Of a stretch of 64,000 nucleotides of DNA, positions 18,533-26,614 are shown piece by piece. Position numbers and translations under genes: made by a program. Under the pieces are notes generated by a model. That model was not told the DNA's origin. It saw nothing but the letters and a program-made list of their open reading frames with translations, and did not search any database. Source of the stretch: an uncultured Clostridia bacterium (lineage in GTDB: Bacteria > Bacillota > Clostridia > Oscillospirales > Ruminococcaceae); the NCBI GenBank assembly GCA_947624375.1, contig CANQKD010000002.1, forward strand, positions 174,996-238,995, read 5' to 3'. Positions within the stretch are counted from its first letter, which is position 1. The number at the start of each line of letters is the position of its first letter.

Positions 18533-18696
18533 AAGATAAGAATGGTTATCTAAGGTGGAGGAATTCGTACGATCCACACGCCGATGGTACTGACAAGGGG
18601 AGACCCTGAGAGACGCAGGAGAAGTGTACGCCTGCTAGATAACTGACTTATACAAAAAGAGGGCTTCGGCTTATGCCAAAGTCCTCTTGATTTTTG
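18533..18696 (+). ncRNA. Orphan structured small RNA, partly 5S rRNA-like
   Basis: About 160 nt lie between a strong promoter and a strong terminator, with no plausible reading frame. Helices I can pair: P1 18544-18552 with 18636-18644 (9 bp), P2 18555-18559 with 18573-18577, P3 18596-18599 with 18604-18607 closed by a GAGA tetraloop, and P4 18615-18619 with 18631-18635. Between P2 and P3 the sequence GCCGATGGTACTG matches the conserved loop E/helix IV segment of bacterial 5S rRNA. The following GAGAGA...GCAGG echoes the GGGAGAGTAGG part. The 5' half of 5S (CGAAC loop) is absent, so it is not a normal 5S gene. The function is unknown. Confidence 0.65.
18657..18696 (+). terminator. Bidirectional terminator of the small RNA and icd
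   Basis: A 14-position stem (18657-18670 with 18675-18688, one G-U and one mismatch) with a TTAT loop, TTTTT to the right and AAAAA to the left. It serves the small RNA (+) and the end of icd (-). Confidence 0.85.
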
Positions 18697-18703
18697 TGTA
18701 TTT

Positions 18704-19915
18704 TTACAGCATAGCTTTCAGCCGTGCGTCTATCTCATTGAGGAACGTTTCAGTATCCACCGCGCGCTTGTTTTCAAGCTTTGAAATAAGCGACAGATTC
18801 TTGTCCATTATGCCGTCTTCCATCGTCTGTATGGATGCCTTTTCAAGCTTTTGCGCAAAGTCGGAAAGCTGCGGTATGCCGTCAAGCTCTCCCCTCTTTT
18901 TGAGTGCGCCAGTCCATGCAAAAATGGTGGCTATCGGGTTGGTAGAAGTCTTTTCGCCTTTGAGATAGTTGTAATAGTGGCGCGTAACAGTGCCATGAGC
19001 CGCCTCAAATTCGTATACACCGGCAGGCGATACCAGCACCGAAGTCATAAGTCCCAAACTTCCAAACGCGGTGGCAAGCATATCAGACATAACATCGCCG
19101 TCATAGTTCTTGCAAGCCCAGATATAGCCGCCCTCAGAGCGTATCACCCTTGCAACTGCATCGTCTATCAGCGTATAGAAGTACGAAATGCCAAGCAGTT
19201 CAAACTTTGCCTTGTACTCGCGATCAAAGATCTCCTGGAAAATATCTTTGAATGTGTGGTCGTACTTTTTCGAGATCGTATCTTTCGATGCGAACCAGAT
19301 ATCCTGCTTCATATCGAGCGCATAGTTAAAGCACGCACGAGCGAAAGACTCTATAGAATCGCGCCTGTTATGCACGCCCTGGATTATGCCGTCGCTGCCG
19401 TTGAATTCGTGAATGACCTCGCGCGTTTCGTTGCCGTCTTTGTCGGTCAGCACAAGCTCAGCCTTCGAGCCCTCGGGGCACTTCATCTCAACGTTTTTGT
19501 ATATATCGCCGTATGCGTGACGTGCAATAGTAATAGGCTTTGTCCATGTGGGTATGTACGGCGTTATGCCCTTTACGAGTATCGGCGTTCTGAAAACTGT
19601 GCCGTCAAGTATAGCCCTTATTGTGCCGTTGGGCGATTTCCACATCTGCGACAGTTTGTATTCTGTCATACGCGCGGCGTTGGGGGTGATGGTAGCGCAC
19701 TTTACCGCAACGCCGTATTTTTTAGTGGCGTTTGAAGCATCGATAGTTACCTGATCTTCCGTTTCGTTGCGGTGAACGAGCCCGAGGTCGTAATACTCTG
19801 TTTTCAGTTCAACATAGGGCTCTATGAGTATCTCCTTTATCCACTTCCAGATAACTCTCGTCATCTCGTCGCCGTCCATTTCAACAATGGGGGTCGTCAT
19901 ACGAATTTTTTCCAT
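18704..19915 (-). CDS. icd: Isocitrate dehydrogenase, NADP type, subfamily II
   Basis: The protein has 403 residues. It oxidatively decarboxylates isocitrate to 2-oxoglutarate. Its start (MEKIRMTTPIVEMDGDEMTRVIW) and length are those of the homodimeric eukaryote-like class rather than the E. coli class. Conserved parts include NVAIKC-like VAVKCATITPN, GTVFRTPILVKGI, the metal-binding DDAVARVIRSEGGYIWACKNYDGDVMSD and the coenzyme segment FEAAHGTVTRHY. GGAGG precedes ATG 19915. It is the last gene of the minus-strand run that begins with aconitase, so the two citrate-to-oxoglutarate steps are co-encoded for glutamate supply. Confidence 0.96.
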   Translation of the reverse strand: MEKIRMTTPIVEMDGDEMTRVIWKWIKEILIEPYVELKTEYYDLGLVHRNETEDQVTIDASNATKKYGVAVKCATITPNAARMTEYKLSQMWKSPNGTIRAILDGTVFRTPILVKGITPYIPTWTKPITIARHAYGDIYKNVEMKCPEGSKAELVLTDKDGNETREVIHEFNGSDGIIQGVHNRRDSIESFARACFNYALDMKQDIWFASKDTISKKYDHTFKDIFQEIFDREYKAKFELLGISYFYTLIDDAVARVIRSEGGYIWACKNYDGDVMSDMLATAFGSLGLMTSVLVSPAGVYEFEAAHGTVTRHYYNYLKGEKTSTNPIATIFAWTGALKKRGELDGIPQLSDFAQKLEKASIQTMEDGIMDKNLSLISKLENKRAVDTETFLNEIDARLKAML

Positions 19916-19933
19916 AATTATTCCTCCTGTAAT

Positions 19934-20263
19934 TTATAGTATCGAAAAGCACATCAGTACAAAGCCTGTTATAAGCAAAATGCCCGTCGCGGCGGTCAAA
20001 GAAAGCCTCAGACACTGCCAGCCTCTGCCCTCTTTTTTTCTGAATATCAGATATATCACAGCGGTGACTATTGCAAGCGCGAGTGCAAACACAGGCATCA
20101 CCCTGCGCAGACCGCTGTCTGTTTTCATCTGCTCCATAAGGTTTACAAGGCGTACCGTGAAGATGTCTGCAAGCCGTATTATACTGTACAAAGCTATCAT
20201 CGCAAGCGCGATAAGCAGCAGTACAAAAACCAAAATATCGCCGAAATTTCGTTTCTTTTTCAT
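19934..20263 (-). CDS. Small membrane protein with three transmembrane segments
   Basis: From ATG 20263 (MKKKRNFGDI) the product has 109 residues. An ATG at 20290 would overlap the preceding gene by 20 bases and is also possible. Three hydrophobic segments are visible: ILVFVLLLIALAMIALYSII, VMPVFALALAIVTAVIYLIF and LTAATGILLITGFVLMCF. There are no catalytic motifs and I do not recognise a family. It lies between a macrodomain enzyme gene and icd, with short gaps on both sides, so it is probably co-transcribed. Confidence 0.65.
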   Translation of the reverse strand: MKKKRNFGDILVFVLLLIALAMIALYSIIRLADIFTVRLVNLMEQMKTDSGLRRVMPVFALALAIVTAVIYLIFRKKEGRGWQCLRLSLTAATGILLITGFVLMCFSIL

Positions 20264-20270
20264 ATCTGTA

Positions 20271-20960
20271 TCACGGTATCGCAAAAACAACTTCCATGTC
20301 GCCTGCGTAATCGTTTATGGCGTTTTCAAACATCGGCAGCACCACTTCCCTCTTGTTGCCGAAAACACCGCAGCCGTATGCGCCTAAGATAAGCAGCTGA
20401 GGCTGTTTTTCTGCCGCAAAGCTGACTATCTTTTCTATCCTGCGCTTCATTACCGCGTTTATTTTTTCATCTGACATAACTTCCTTCGCCCTCGTTCTGT
20501 TCACGGCAGGAGAGGTTATAAACGCACATTTTATCGCCTCTTTCAGCTTCTCGCCGCTGTCATAGCGTATAACAGGAACATCTTGCGAATATATCATGCC
20601 ATCGGTGTAGTCGGGCAGGCGGTGTCTGTAATTCGCATCATAAAATTCGTGAACGTCTTTCAGCGTGTAGTACAGCCCCGATGCACGGCAGATAGATTCT
20701 TCCTGAGCGTTTGCGCCTTTTATATAGCCGCCGCCGGGGTGTTTAGCGCTTGCAAAGTTCAGAGCTATCATGCTTTTGCCTGCGTTTTCAATAATGCACT
20801 GCACGGTGGTCATCTTTTCAAGATTTTCAGCGAGCACAAATTTTTGGCTTCTCTCGCGCTTTATACATTTGACATCTGCGACATACTGCGAGCGCATACC
20901 GTCAAACGCGCCCTGCTCAAAAAGCCTGTTGTTGTCTGCAATTATTTCAGCATATCTCAT
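20271..20960 (-). CDS. TIGR02452-type microbial PARG-like macrodomain protein
   Basis: The protein has 229 residues. The segment NFASAKHPGGGYIKGANAQEESICRAS contains the PARG signature GGG followed by QEE, where the second Glu is catalytic in poly(ADP-ribose) glycohydrolases. LLILGAYGCGVFGN is the second phosphate-binding loop of the macrodomain fold. The length fits the family formerly called DUF2263. It should remove ADP-ribose from proteins or a related nucleotide adduct. A position between aconitase and isocitrate dehydrogenase is unexpected. GAGGT lies upstream of ATG 20960. Confidence 0.88.
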   Translation of the reverse strand: MRYAEIIADNNRLFEQGAFDGMRSQYVADVKCIKRERSQKFVLAENLEKMTTVQCIIENAGKSMIALNFASAKHPGGGYIKGANAQEESICRASGLYYTLKDVHEFYDANYRHRLPDYTDGMIYSQDVPVIRYDSGEKLKEAIKCAFITSPAVNRTRAKEVMSDEKINAVMKRRIEKIVSFAAEKQPQLLILGAYGCGVFGNKREVVLPMFENAINDYAGDMEVVFAIP

Positions 20961-20990
20961 ATTATTACCTCTTTACATATGGTGATTTCT

Positions 20991-21266
20991 CTAAGCCAGA
21001 GCGAACAGAACATACGGCGAAACCGCTGCAAGCCCTGCAATTATCCACAGGCATATGGCTGTTACAGCCCTTGCTTTGTAAGAAATTTTATCATACCGCT
21101 TGCACAGCGCAAAGTACCACACAAACGCGAGTACGCTTATAAACACCGGCAAAAATATTATGCCCAGATAAATCACACAGGGAACAAACGATATTATTAC
21201 CGTCGGTATCAGCGTAAGCACAAAGTACGCGGCTTTTTTAAGCTTTCGCAGCGCTTCGGGACTCAT
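20991..21266 (-). CDS. Small membrane protein, translationally coupled to aconitase
   Basis: The start ATG 21266 shares one base with the aconitase stop (TAATG), so translation is coupled. The product has 91 residues with a basic N-terminus (MSPEALRKLKKAAYF), then three hydrophobic segments (VLTLIPTVIISFVPCVIYLGIIF, VFISVLAFVWYFAL, ICLWIIAGLAAVSPYVLFAL). I do not recognise the family. Longer upstream frames run through the aconitase gene and are not credible. Confidence 0.7.
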   Translation of the reverse strand: MSPEALRKLKKAAYFVLTLIPTVIISFVPCVIYLGIIFLPVFISVLAFVWYFALCKRYDKISYKARAVTAICLWIIAGLAAVSPYVLFALA

Positions 21267-23203
21267 TATTTCAGCGCCTCTCTGGTGTAGTCGAGAAGTC
21301 CTCCTGCCAGCATTATATCCCTCGTTCTGCCGGTAAGCTCGCAAAGAAGAGGTATCTCAACATTCTTTGTTTTGTCGGTAAGTATGAGCTGCACAGTGCC
21401 ATTTGATACAGCCTTGCGCACGCCCAGTATCTCTATCTCGTCGCCCTGACCTATCTTGTCGTAGTCGTCTTCGTTTACGAACGTCAGCGGAAGAATGCCT
21501 GCATTTATAAGGTTAGCGCGGTGTATTCTTGCAAAGCTTTTCACCACTACCGCCTTTACGCCGAGATACAACGGAGCTAAAGCGGCGTGCTCTCTCGAAG
21601 AACCCTGACCGTAGTTCGCGCCGCCGACTATTATGCTCTTGCCCAGCGTTTTTGCCCTTTCGGGGAAGTCCTCGTCGCACACGGTAAAGCAGTGTTTTGA
21701 AATGGCAGGAATGTTAGAACGCAGCGGCAGAATTTTCGCGCCTGCGGGCATTATGTGATCGGTGGTTATGTTGTCGCCCACTTTGAGCGATACCTTGCAG
21801 GCAATATCTTCCGCAAGGGGCGCAGTTTCGGGGTACGGCTTTATGTTCGGGCCGCGCAGTATCTCAACGCAGTCCATTTCTTCCTCGCTAGCCGGAGGCG
21901 TTACCATATTATCGTTTATAGTAAACTGCTTTGGCATATCTATCTGAGGCATATCACCGAGAGTTCTAGGGTCGGTAAGATAGCCCGTAAGAGCCGAAGC
22001 AGCCGCGGTCTCGGGCGATACCAGATATATCTGACCGTCCTTTGTGCCGGAGCGTCCCTCAAAGTTGCGGTTGAAAGTCCTCAACGAAACGCCCTTTGAA
22101 TTAGGCGACTGACCCATGCCTATGCAAGGACCGCAGGCAGATTCAAGTATTCTCGCGCCTGCATCTATCATAGCCGAGAGCGCGCCGTTGCTTGCAAGCA
22201 TATTCAGCACCTGCTTTGAGCCGGGCGCGATAGCAAGCGAAACATCGGGGTGAACGGTCTTGCCCTTTAGAATGTGCGCGACCTTCATCATATCCATATA
22301 AGATGAGTTTGTGCATGAGCCTATGCAGACCTGGTCTATCTTCAGCTTGCCTATCTCATCAAAATTCTTTACGTTGTCGGGCGAATGAGGGCAGGCAGCC
22401 TGCGGAACGAGTTTTGAAAGGTCAATATCGAGCTGCTCGTCGTATACCGCATCATCATCGGCTTTGAGCTCCTGCCAAACGTCCGCTCTGTCCTGAGCTT
22501 TCAGAAATTCAAGCGTTACTTCGTCGGACGGGAATATCGAAGTAGTCGCGCCCAGCTCCGCGCCCATGTTGGTAATGGTAGCTCTTTCGGGAACGGACAG
22601 CGTTTTAACGCCCTCGCCGCAGTATTCTATTACCTTGCCAACGCCGCCTTTTACAGACATTCTTCTCAGCACTTCAAGAATAACGTCCTTTGCCGATACC
22701 CACGGCGACAGCTTGCCGGTAAGATTTATCTTCACTATCTTGGGGTATGTTATGTAGTATGCGCCGCCGCCCATTGCTACTGCAACGTCAAGCCCGCCTG
22801 CGCCTATGGCTATCATTCCTATGCCGCCGCCCGTGGGGGTGTGGCTGTCAGAGCCTATCAGCGTTTTGCCGGGCACGCCGAATCTTTCAAGGTGCACCTG
22901 ATGGCAGATGCCGTTGCCGGGGCGCGAAAAATATATGCCGTGCTTTTTGGCAACAGAACCTATAAAGCGGTGATCGTCGGCGTTTTCAAAGCCCGACTGC
23001 AAGGTGTTGTGGTCTATGTAAGCCACCGAACGCTCCGTCTTAACGCGCGGCACGCCTATCGCCTCAAATTCAAGATACGCCATTGTTCCCGTGGCGTCCT
23101 GCGTAAGGGTCTGGTCGATCTTTATGCCTATCTCGTTTCCCTTCACGAACTCGCCGTCAACAACGTGAGCTTTCAGAATTTTTTCGGTAAGTGTAAGTCC
23201 CAT
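21266..23203 (-). CDS. acn: Aconitate hydratase
   Basis: The protein has 645 residues, shorter than AcnA/AcnB of E. coli and typical of the clostridial and mitochondrial-like form. It interconverts citrate and isocitrate. Cluster cysteines are visible in CIGSCTNSSY and ACGPCIGMGQ. Active-site segments SDSHTPTGGGIGMIAIGAGG and GANYGQGSSREHAALAP are intact, with SFARIHRANLINAGILPL at the swivel domain. AAAGGAAATGAT precedes ATG 23203. It leads an operon that ends in icd. Citrate synthase is not in the window. Confidence 0.96.
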   Translation of the reverse strand: MGLTLTEKILKAHVVDGEFVKGNEIGIKIDQTLTQDATGTMAYLEFEAIGVPRVKTERSVAYIDHNTLQSGFENADDHRFIGSVAKKHGIYFSRPGNGICHQVHLERFGVPGKTLIGSDSHTPTGGGIGMIAIGAGGLDVAVAMGGGAYYITYPKIVKINLTGKLSPWVSAKDVILEVLRRMSVKGGVGKVIEYCGEGVKTLSVPERATITNMGAELGATTSIFPSDEVTLEFLKAQDRADVWQELKADDDAVYDEQLDIDLSKLVPQAACPHSPDNVKNFDEIGKLKIDQVCIGSCTNSSYMDMMKVAHILKGKTVHPDVSLAIAPGSKQVLNMLASNGALSAMIDAGARILESACGPCIGMGQSPNSKGVSLRTFNRNFEGRSGTKDGQIYLVSPETAAASALTGYLTDPRTLGDMPQIDMPKQFTINDNMVTPPASEEEMDCVEILRGPNIKPYPETAPLAEDIACKVSLKVGDNITTDHIMPAGAKILPLRSNIPAISKHCFTVCDEDFPERAKTLGKSIIVGGANYGQGSSREHAALAPLYLGVKAVVVKSFARIHRANLINAGILPLTFVNEDDYDKIGQGDEIEILGVRKAVSNGTVQLILTDKTKNVEIPLLCELTGRTRDIMLAGGLLDYTREALK

Positions 23204-23252
23204 TTATATCATTTCCTTTCAAAATAGTGATCTAGAAAAATCATACATATAT

Positions 23253-23281
23253 ATTTTACCGCAAAACAGACGGTTTGTCAA
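23253..23281 (-). promoter_or_regulatory. Aconitase operon promoter
   Basis: Minus strand: TTGACA (23281-23276), 17 bp, TAAAAT (23258-23253). It drives acn and probably the four following genes. Confidence 0.8.
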
Positions 23282-23427
23282 CCGCTAGCAGCCCCTTTAC
23301 GCCGCATTTATAGCCTTTTGAACATTTTCAAAGCGAAATTTCCATGCCCGTTTATCTGTAACGCATATAAAAATATTAACATCATGTGTGGTGGAATATA
23401 TTTATATAAAAAATTGTATAAAACCCC

Positions 23428-23456
23428 TTGACAATAAATAAGTTTCGGTTTATAAT
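23428..23456 (+). promoter_or_regulatory. Consensus promoter of the leader-peptide/ABC exporter operon
   Basis: TTGACA at 23428-23433, 17 bp, TATAAT at 23451-23456. Both boxes are perfect. Start expected near 23463, with a 5' leader of about 280 nt before the first exporter gene. From the aconitase start to here I see only the two divergent promoters. Confidence 0.9.
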
Positions 23457-23466
23457 TATGAAGTCA

Positions 23467-23481
23467 AGTATATTGTATACT
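23467..23481 (+). promoter_or_regulatory. Palindrome at the transcription start, candidate operator
   Basis: AGTATA at 23467-23472, spacer TTG, TATACT at 23476-23481. The perfect 6-bp inverted repeat lies just after the expected start site, where a repressor would block transcription. Confidence 0.45.
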
Positions 23482-23509
23482 GATAAATTTACAAAAGAAA
23501 GGGGTGGAC

Positions 23510-23632
23510 ATGATGACAAAGGTAATAAATGTGCTCACAATACACGAGCATGAGAAAACAAATATATTAAACACACAAACCGTTGACATTTTATGCGCTC
23601 ATAAGGTCACCATGCCCATACCCGCCGAATAA
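23510..23632 (+). CDS. Putative 40-residue leader peptide upstream of ABC exporters
   Basis: The frame starts ATG ATG at 23510 after a strong site (AAAGAAAGGGG) and encodes 40 residues: MMTKVINVLTIHEHEKTN, then ILNTQTVDILCAHKVTMPIPAE. It has no signal peptide, no double-Gly motif and one cysteine. It lies after a consensus promoter and 26 bp before an intrinsic terminator, which in turn precedes two ABC exporter genes. The arrangement recalls bmrB ahead of bmrCD in Bacillus subtilis, where ribosome stalling on a leader frame opens a terminator. It could instead be an exported peptide substrate. Translation is likely from the ribosome site. The regulatory role is inferred. Confidence 0.6.
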   Translation: MMTKVINVLTIHEHEKTNILNTQTVDILCAHKVTMPIPAE

Positions 23633-23658
23633 ATTTTGTATGGAAAACCGATAGCTTT

Positions 23659-23699
23659 GCGCGCCTTGGCATGAATGTCAGGGCGCGTTTGATTTTATT
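23659..23699 (+). terminator. Leader terminator, candidate attenuator of the ABC exporter operon
   Basis: A 13-bp stem (23659-23671 with 23676-23688, three G-U pairs) with a TGAA tetraloop is followed by TTTGATTTTATT. It stands between the leader peptide and the first exporter gene. CATGCC at 23611-23616, inside the end of the leader frame, can pair with GGCATG at 23668-23673 in the left arm and loop, a possible anti-terminator. Confidence 0.7.
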
Positions 23700-23743
23700 C
23701 TTACACTTTTGAAAGGAAAGCCCCCGATGGGAGATGATACTGT

Positions 23744-26017
23744 ATGATGAAGTTTTTTGATATAATGCACCCGGAAGTTTTGCAGCAGCTGCAAAAGCGC
23801 GGCGTTATGACAGACGAGCTGCTTTACTGCGTTAAGAGCGATCTTGACGGCGCGGGCTGCTATATTGACACATATGTGACATTTTGCAAAGATGAGCTGT
23901 ATGTGATAACGGGCTATGAAAAGTACGCGAAGAAAAAGCGCGGCGAGAAAGCGAAATCGCTGGAGGCTTTTGACGTTACCGACTTTGATCTGTATGAGCT
24001 GAAGAACATAAAGCGGCTGTATGTTGACCGCTACCAGAACGCGGCGCGCCTTATGGCTGAGGACGTAAACGGAAAAGAATTTGCGCTCTCGCGGTTCTCA
24101 CTCGGTTTTTCGGACAAGTTTGAAAAGTTCTGCCAGAGGGTGAACAGCACCATTGACGGCACTCCGATAGACGACAGACTGCTCGAAGAATCGAAGATAT
24201 ACTGCCCCGTGTGCGGCGAGAGGTTCCCCGACCCAAACCGCCCCGTATGCCCCTACTGCGTTGACAAACACAGCATTTTTCTGCGGCTTATGGGTATGTT
24301 CAAGGAGTTTCGCGTTGAGGTGATAATGATGATAGTCACCCTCGCGATAAGCACGGCGCTCAGCGTTTTAGCGCCCGTTTTCAGCGCGCAGATGCTCTAT
24401 GACGAAGTGCTTACCGCAGGCGGCAAATACTACGGTCAGATAATGCTGATAGTTTTTCTGATAATCACTGTTGACCTGCTGTCAATGGTGATCAGGGTGG
24501 TTTCGGGCATAATCACCTCGCGCATAACGCCAATGGTAACGCACAAGCTGCGTGCGAAAATATTTGCATCGCTGCAAAATCTTTCGTATGAATTTTTCAC
24601 AAGCAAGCAAACAGGGTCACTCATGTCACGCGTTGACCGCGACAGCCAGAACATCTACTGGTTCTTCACGGATATAGTGCCGTATGGATTGCGAAATATA
24701 GTTACGATAATCGGCATAACCGTTATCATGATGATAATAAGCCCTATACTTGCACTTAGCACTATACTTTCGGTCGCGCTGATAAACATAGTTCAAACAC
24801 GGTTTGCAAGATCGCAGAGAAAGTATTACAGAAAATCTGACATTGCCACACGAAGCGCAAACTCTGTGCTTTCCGACGTTATGAACGGTCAGAGAGTGGT
24901 AAAGGCATTTGCCAAAGAGGACGAGGAGTCAAAGCGTTACAACCTTAAAAACACCGCGGCTTTTGAAGTAAGCGTGCGCATAAACGAGCGCGTGGCGAAC
25001 ACATCGCCGTTTATTTGGGCTGCGCTGCGATTTATAAATCAGTCGGTGTTCTGTCTGGGCGCTTACATGGTGATAAAGGGCTACATACAGTTCGGCGCGC
25101 TTGCGGCTCTTATTTCATACACCAACATGACCTATGAACCTATGCATTTCTTTTCGTGGATAGGCGACCGCTGGGCAAGGTGCATAGATGCCGCCTCGCG
25201 TATGTTTGAGATAATTGACAGCGAACCTACCGTTAAAGAGAGCGACCACCCTGTGCAGGTGAAAGAGCTTCGCGGCGACATAGAGCTTAAAAACGTTACC
25301 TTTGAGTACGAAGCAGGTCTGCCGGTAATAAAAGATGTTTCTTTCAAGGTAGAGGCTGGGCATATGTTCGGCATAGTGGGCAAAACGGGCGCAGGCAAGT
25401 CTACCATTATAAATCTTATGGCGCGTTTGTATGACGTGACGGGCGGCGAAATAACCATTGACGGCTACCCTATAAAGGAGCTCAGCTTTGCTGACATAAG
25501 AAAAAACATCGGCGTGGTATCGCAGGAAACGTATCTGTTCATAGGCTCTATTGCAGACAACATACGTTACGCACGCCCCGATGCGACGATGGAAGAAGTA
25601 ATTCAGGCGGCAAAATCTGCATACGCGCATGAATTTATCTCTCGCCTGCCAAACGGCTACAACACTATGATAGGCGAAAGCAACGTGAACCTTTCGGGCG
25701 GCGAAAAGCAGCGAATTTCTATAGCGCGCGCTATGATACAAAAGCCGAATATTCTTATACTTGACGAGGCTACGGCTTCTATGGACACGCGCACCGAGCG
25801 CAAGATACAGTCGGCTATCGATGATCTTAAAAAGGGCAGAACGATAATCTCGATAGCGCACAGGCTTTCTACCTTGCGTGATGCAGATATGCTGTGCGTT
25901 ATAGAAAACGGTGAGCTTAAAGAAATGGGCACGCACGATCAGCTTATACGCAAAAAGGGCAAGTATTTTGAGCTGTACCGCTTGCAAGCGCAGGCTTTGC
26001 AGTTCATGCAGGAATAA
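23744..26017 (+). CDS. ABC exporter, fused permease/ATPase, with N-terminal zinc ribbon
   Basis: The protein has 757 residues. Residues 1-150 form a beta-rich, PH-like domain. A zinc ribbon follows (CPVCGERFPDPNRPVCPYC). Six transmembrane segments occupy about residues 185-460 (type IV exporter fold). The nucleotide-binding domain has Walker A GKTGAGKS near residue 546, signature LSGGEKQR near 650, Walker B LILDEATAS and the H-loop AHRLST. It should pair with the second exporter two genes downstream. Both have intact catalytic glutamates, unlike many heterodimers. GGGAG precedes ATG 23744. The cargo is unknown. Confidence 0.9.
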   Translation: MMKFFDIMHPEVLQQLQKRGVMTDELLYCVKSDLDGAGCYIDTYVTFCKDELYVITGYEKYAKKKRGEKAKSLEAFDVTDFDLYELKNIKRLYVDRYQNAARLMAEDVNGKEFALSRFSLGFSDKFEKFCQRVNSTIDGTPIDDRLLEESKIYCPVCGERFPDPNRPVCPYCVDKHSIFLRLMGMFKEFRVEVIMMIVTLAISTALSVLAPVFSAQMLYDEVLTAGGKYYGQIMLIVFLIITVDLLSMVIRVVSGIITSRITPMVTHKLRAKIFASLQNLSYEFFTSKQTGSLMSRVDRDSQNIYWFFTDIVPYGLRNIVTIIGITVIMMIISPILALSTILSVALINIVQTRFARSQRKYYRKSDIATRSANSVLSDVMNGQRVVKAFAKEDEESKRYNLKNTAAFEVSVRINERVANTSPFIWAALRFINQSVFCLGAYMVIKGYIQFGALAALISYTNMTYEPMHFFSWIGDRWARCIDAASRMFEIIDSEPTVKESDHPVQVKELRGDIELKNVTFEYEAGLPVIKDVSFKVEAGHMFGIVGKTGAGKSTIINLMARLYDVTGGEITIDGYPIKELSFADIRKNIGVVSQETYLFIGSIADNIRYARPDATMEEVIQAAKSAYAHEFISRLPNGYNTMIGESNVNLSGGEKQRISIARAMIQKPNILILDEATASMDTRTERKIQSAIDDLKKGRTIISIAHRLSTLRDADMLCVIENGELKEMGTHDQLIRKKGKYFELYRLQAQALQFMQE

Positions 26018-26047
26018 ACACACGATACTCGCAAAGGAGTGAGCGAT

Positions 26048-26599
26048 TTGAACGAGAAGAATATAAATTCTTTGGATGAAGAGCTTTTCGAGGCTGACAA
26101 ACTGGTCATCTTAGACCCGAAAGAGCTGACTTTCAGCAAAGAGGAGAGCGGCTTTATGACTCTTGTATTTCAGGGAAAGACATACAAAAAAATAAACCTG
26201 ACGAGATTGCAGCCGTTTTACTCAAAGTTTGAGTACGTAAGCGTAAACTATGAAAACGACGAAAAAGAGTTTATCGAAGTTGGCGTTATACGCGACATAC
26301 GCGAGATGAGCAAAGAGCAGTTTGAGCTTATAGACAACTTTTTAGAGTACAAATACTATATGCCGCTGATAACTAAGGTTTATTCTATCAAAGAAAATAT
26401 GCGCGGCTCGCTGTTTGTGAAAGCCGCCACCAACGCGGGCGAAAAAACGCTGTGCATACGCGACTGGTACAGAAACTTCAAGCTGATAGGCGGCAAGTAT
26501 CTGTATGTATGCGATGTTGACGGCAACAAGTATTACTGCGACGACATAGAAAAACGCCTTGATAAAAAGAGCGTGGCAAACATAGAATTATTTACATAA
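26048..26599 (+). CDS. DUF1854 domain protein between two ABC exporters
   Basis: I prefer TTG 26048 because AAAGGAG lies 8 bp upstream. The in-frame GTG at 26039 overlaps that site. The product has 183 residues, soluble, with LDPKELTFSKEESGFMTLVFQGKTYKKINLTRLQPF split across the family start and FEYVSVNYENDEKEFIEVGVIRDIREMSKEQFELI, which I recognise as DUF1854. Members sit beside paired ABC exporters, including ones annotated near cyanophycin genes in proteobacteria. The C-terminus (LIGGKYLYVCDVDGNKYYC) resembles a beta-rich regulatory fold. It is likely an accessory subunit of the exporter. Confidence 0.8.
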   Translation: MNEKNINSLDEELFEADKLVILDPKELTFSKEESGFMTLVFQGKTYKKINLTRLQPFYSKFEYVSVNYENDEKEFIEVGVIRDIREMSKEQFELIDNFLEYKYYMPLITKVYSIKENMRGSLFVKAATNAGEKTLCIRDWYRNFKLIGGKYLYVCDVDGNKYYCDDIEKRLDKKSVANIELFT

Positions 26600-26614
26600 C
26601 AGAGGAATTTCAGA

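Noticed and set aside
18544..18644. Ordinary 5S rRNA gene
   Set aside because: Only the 3' half motif is present. The conserved 5' half and CGAAC loop are missing, and an extra hairpin (P4) is inserted, so I call it an orphan RNA instead.
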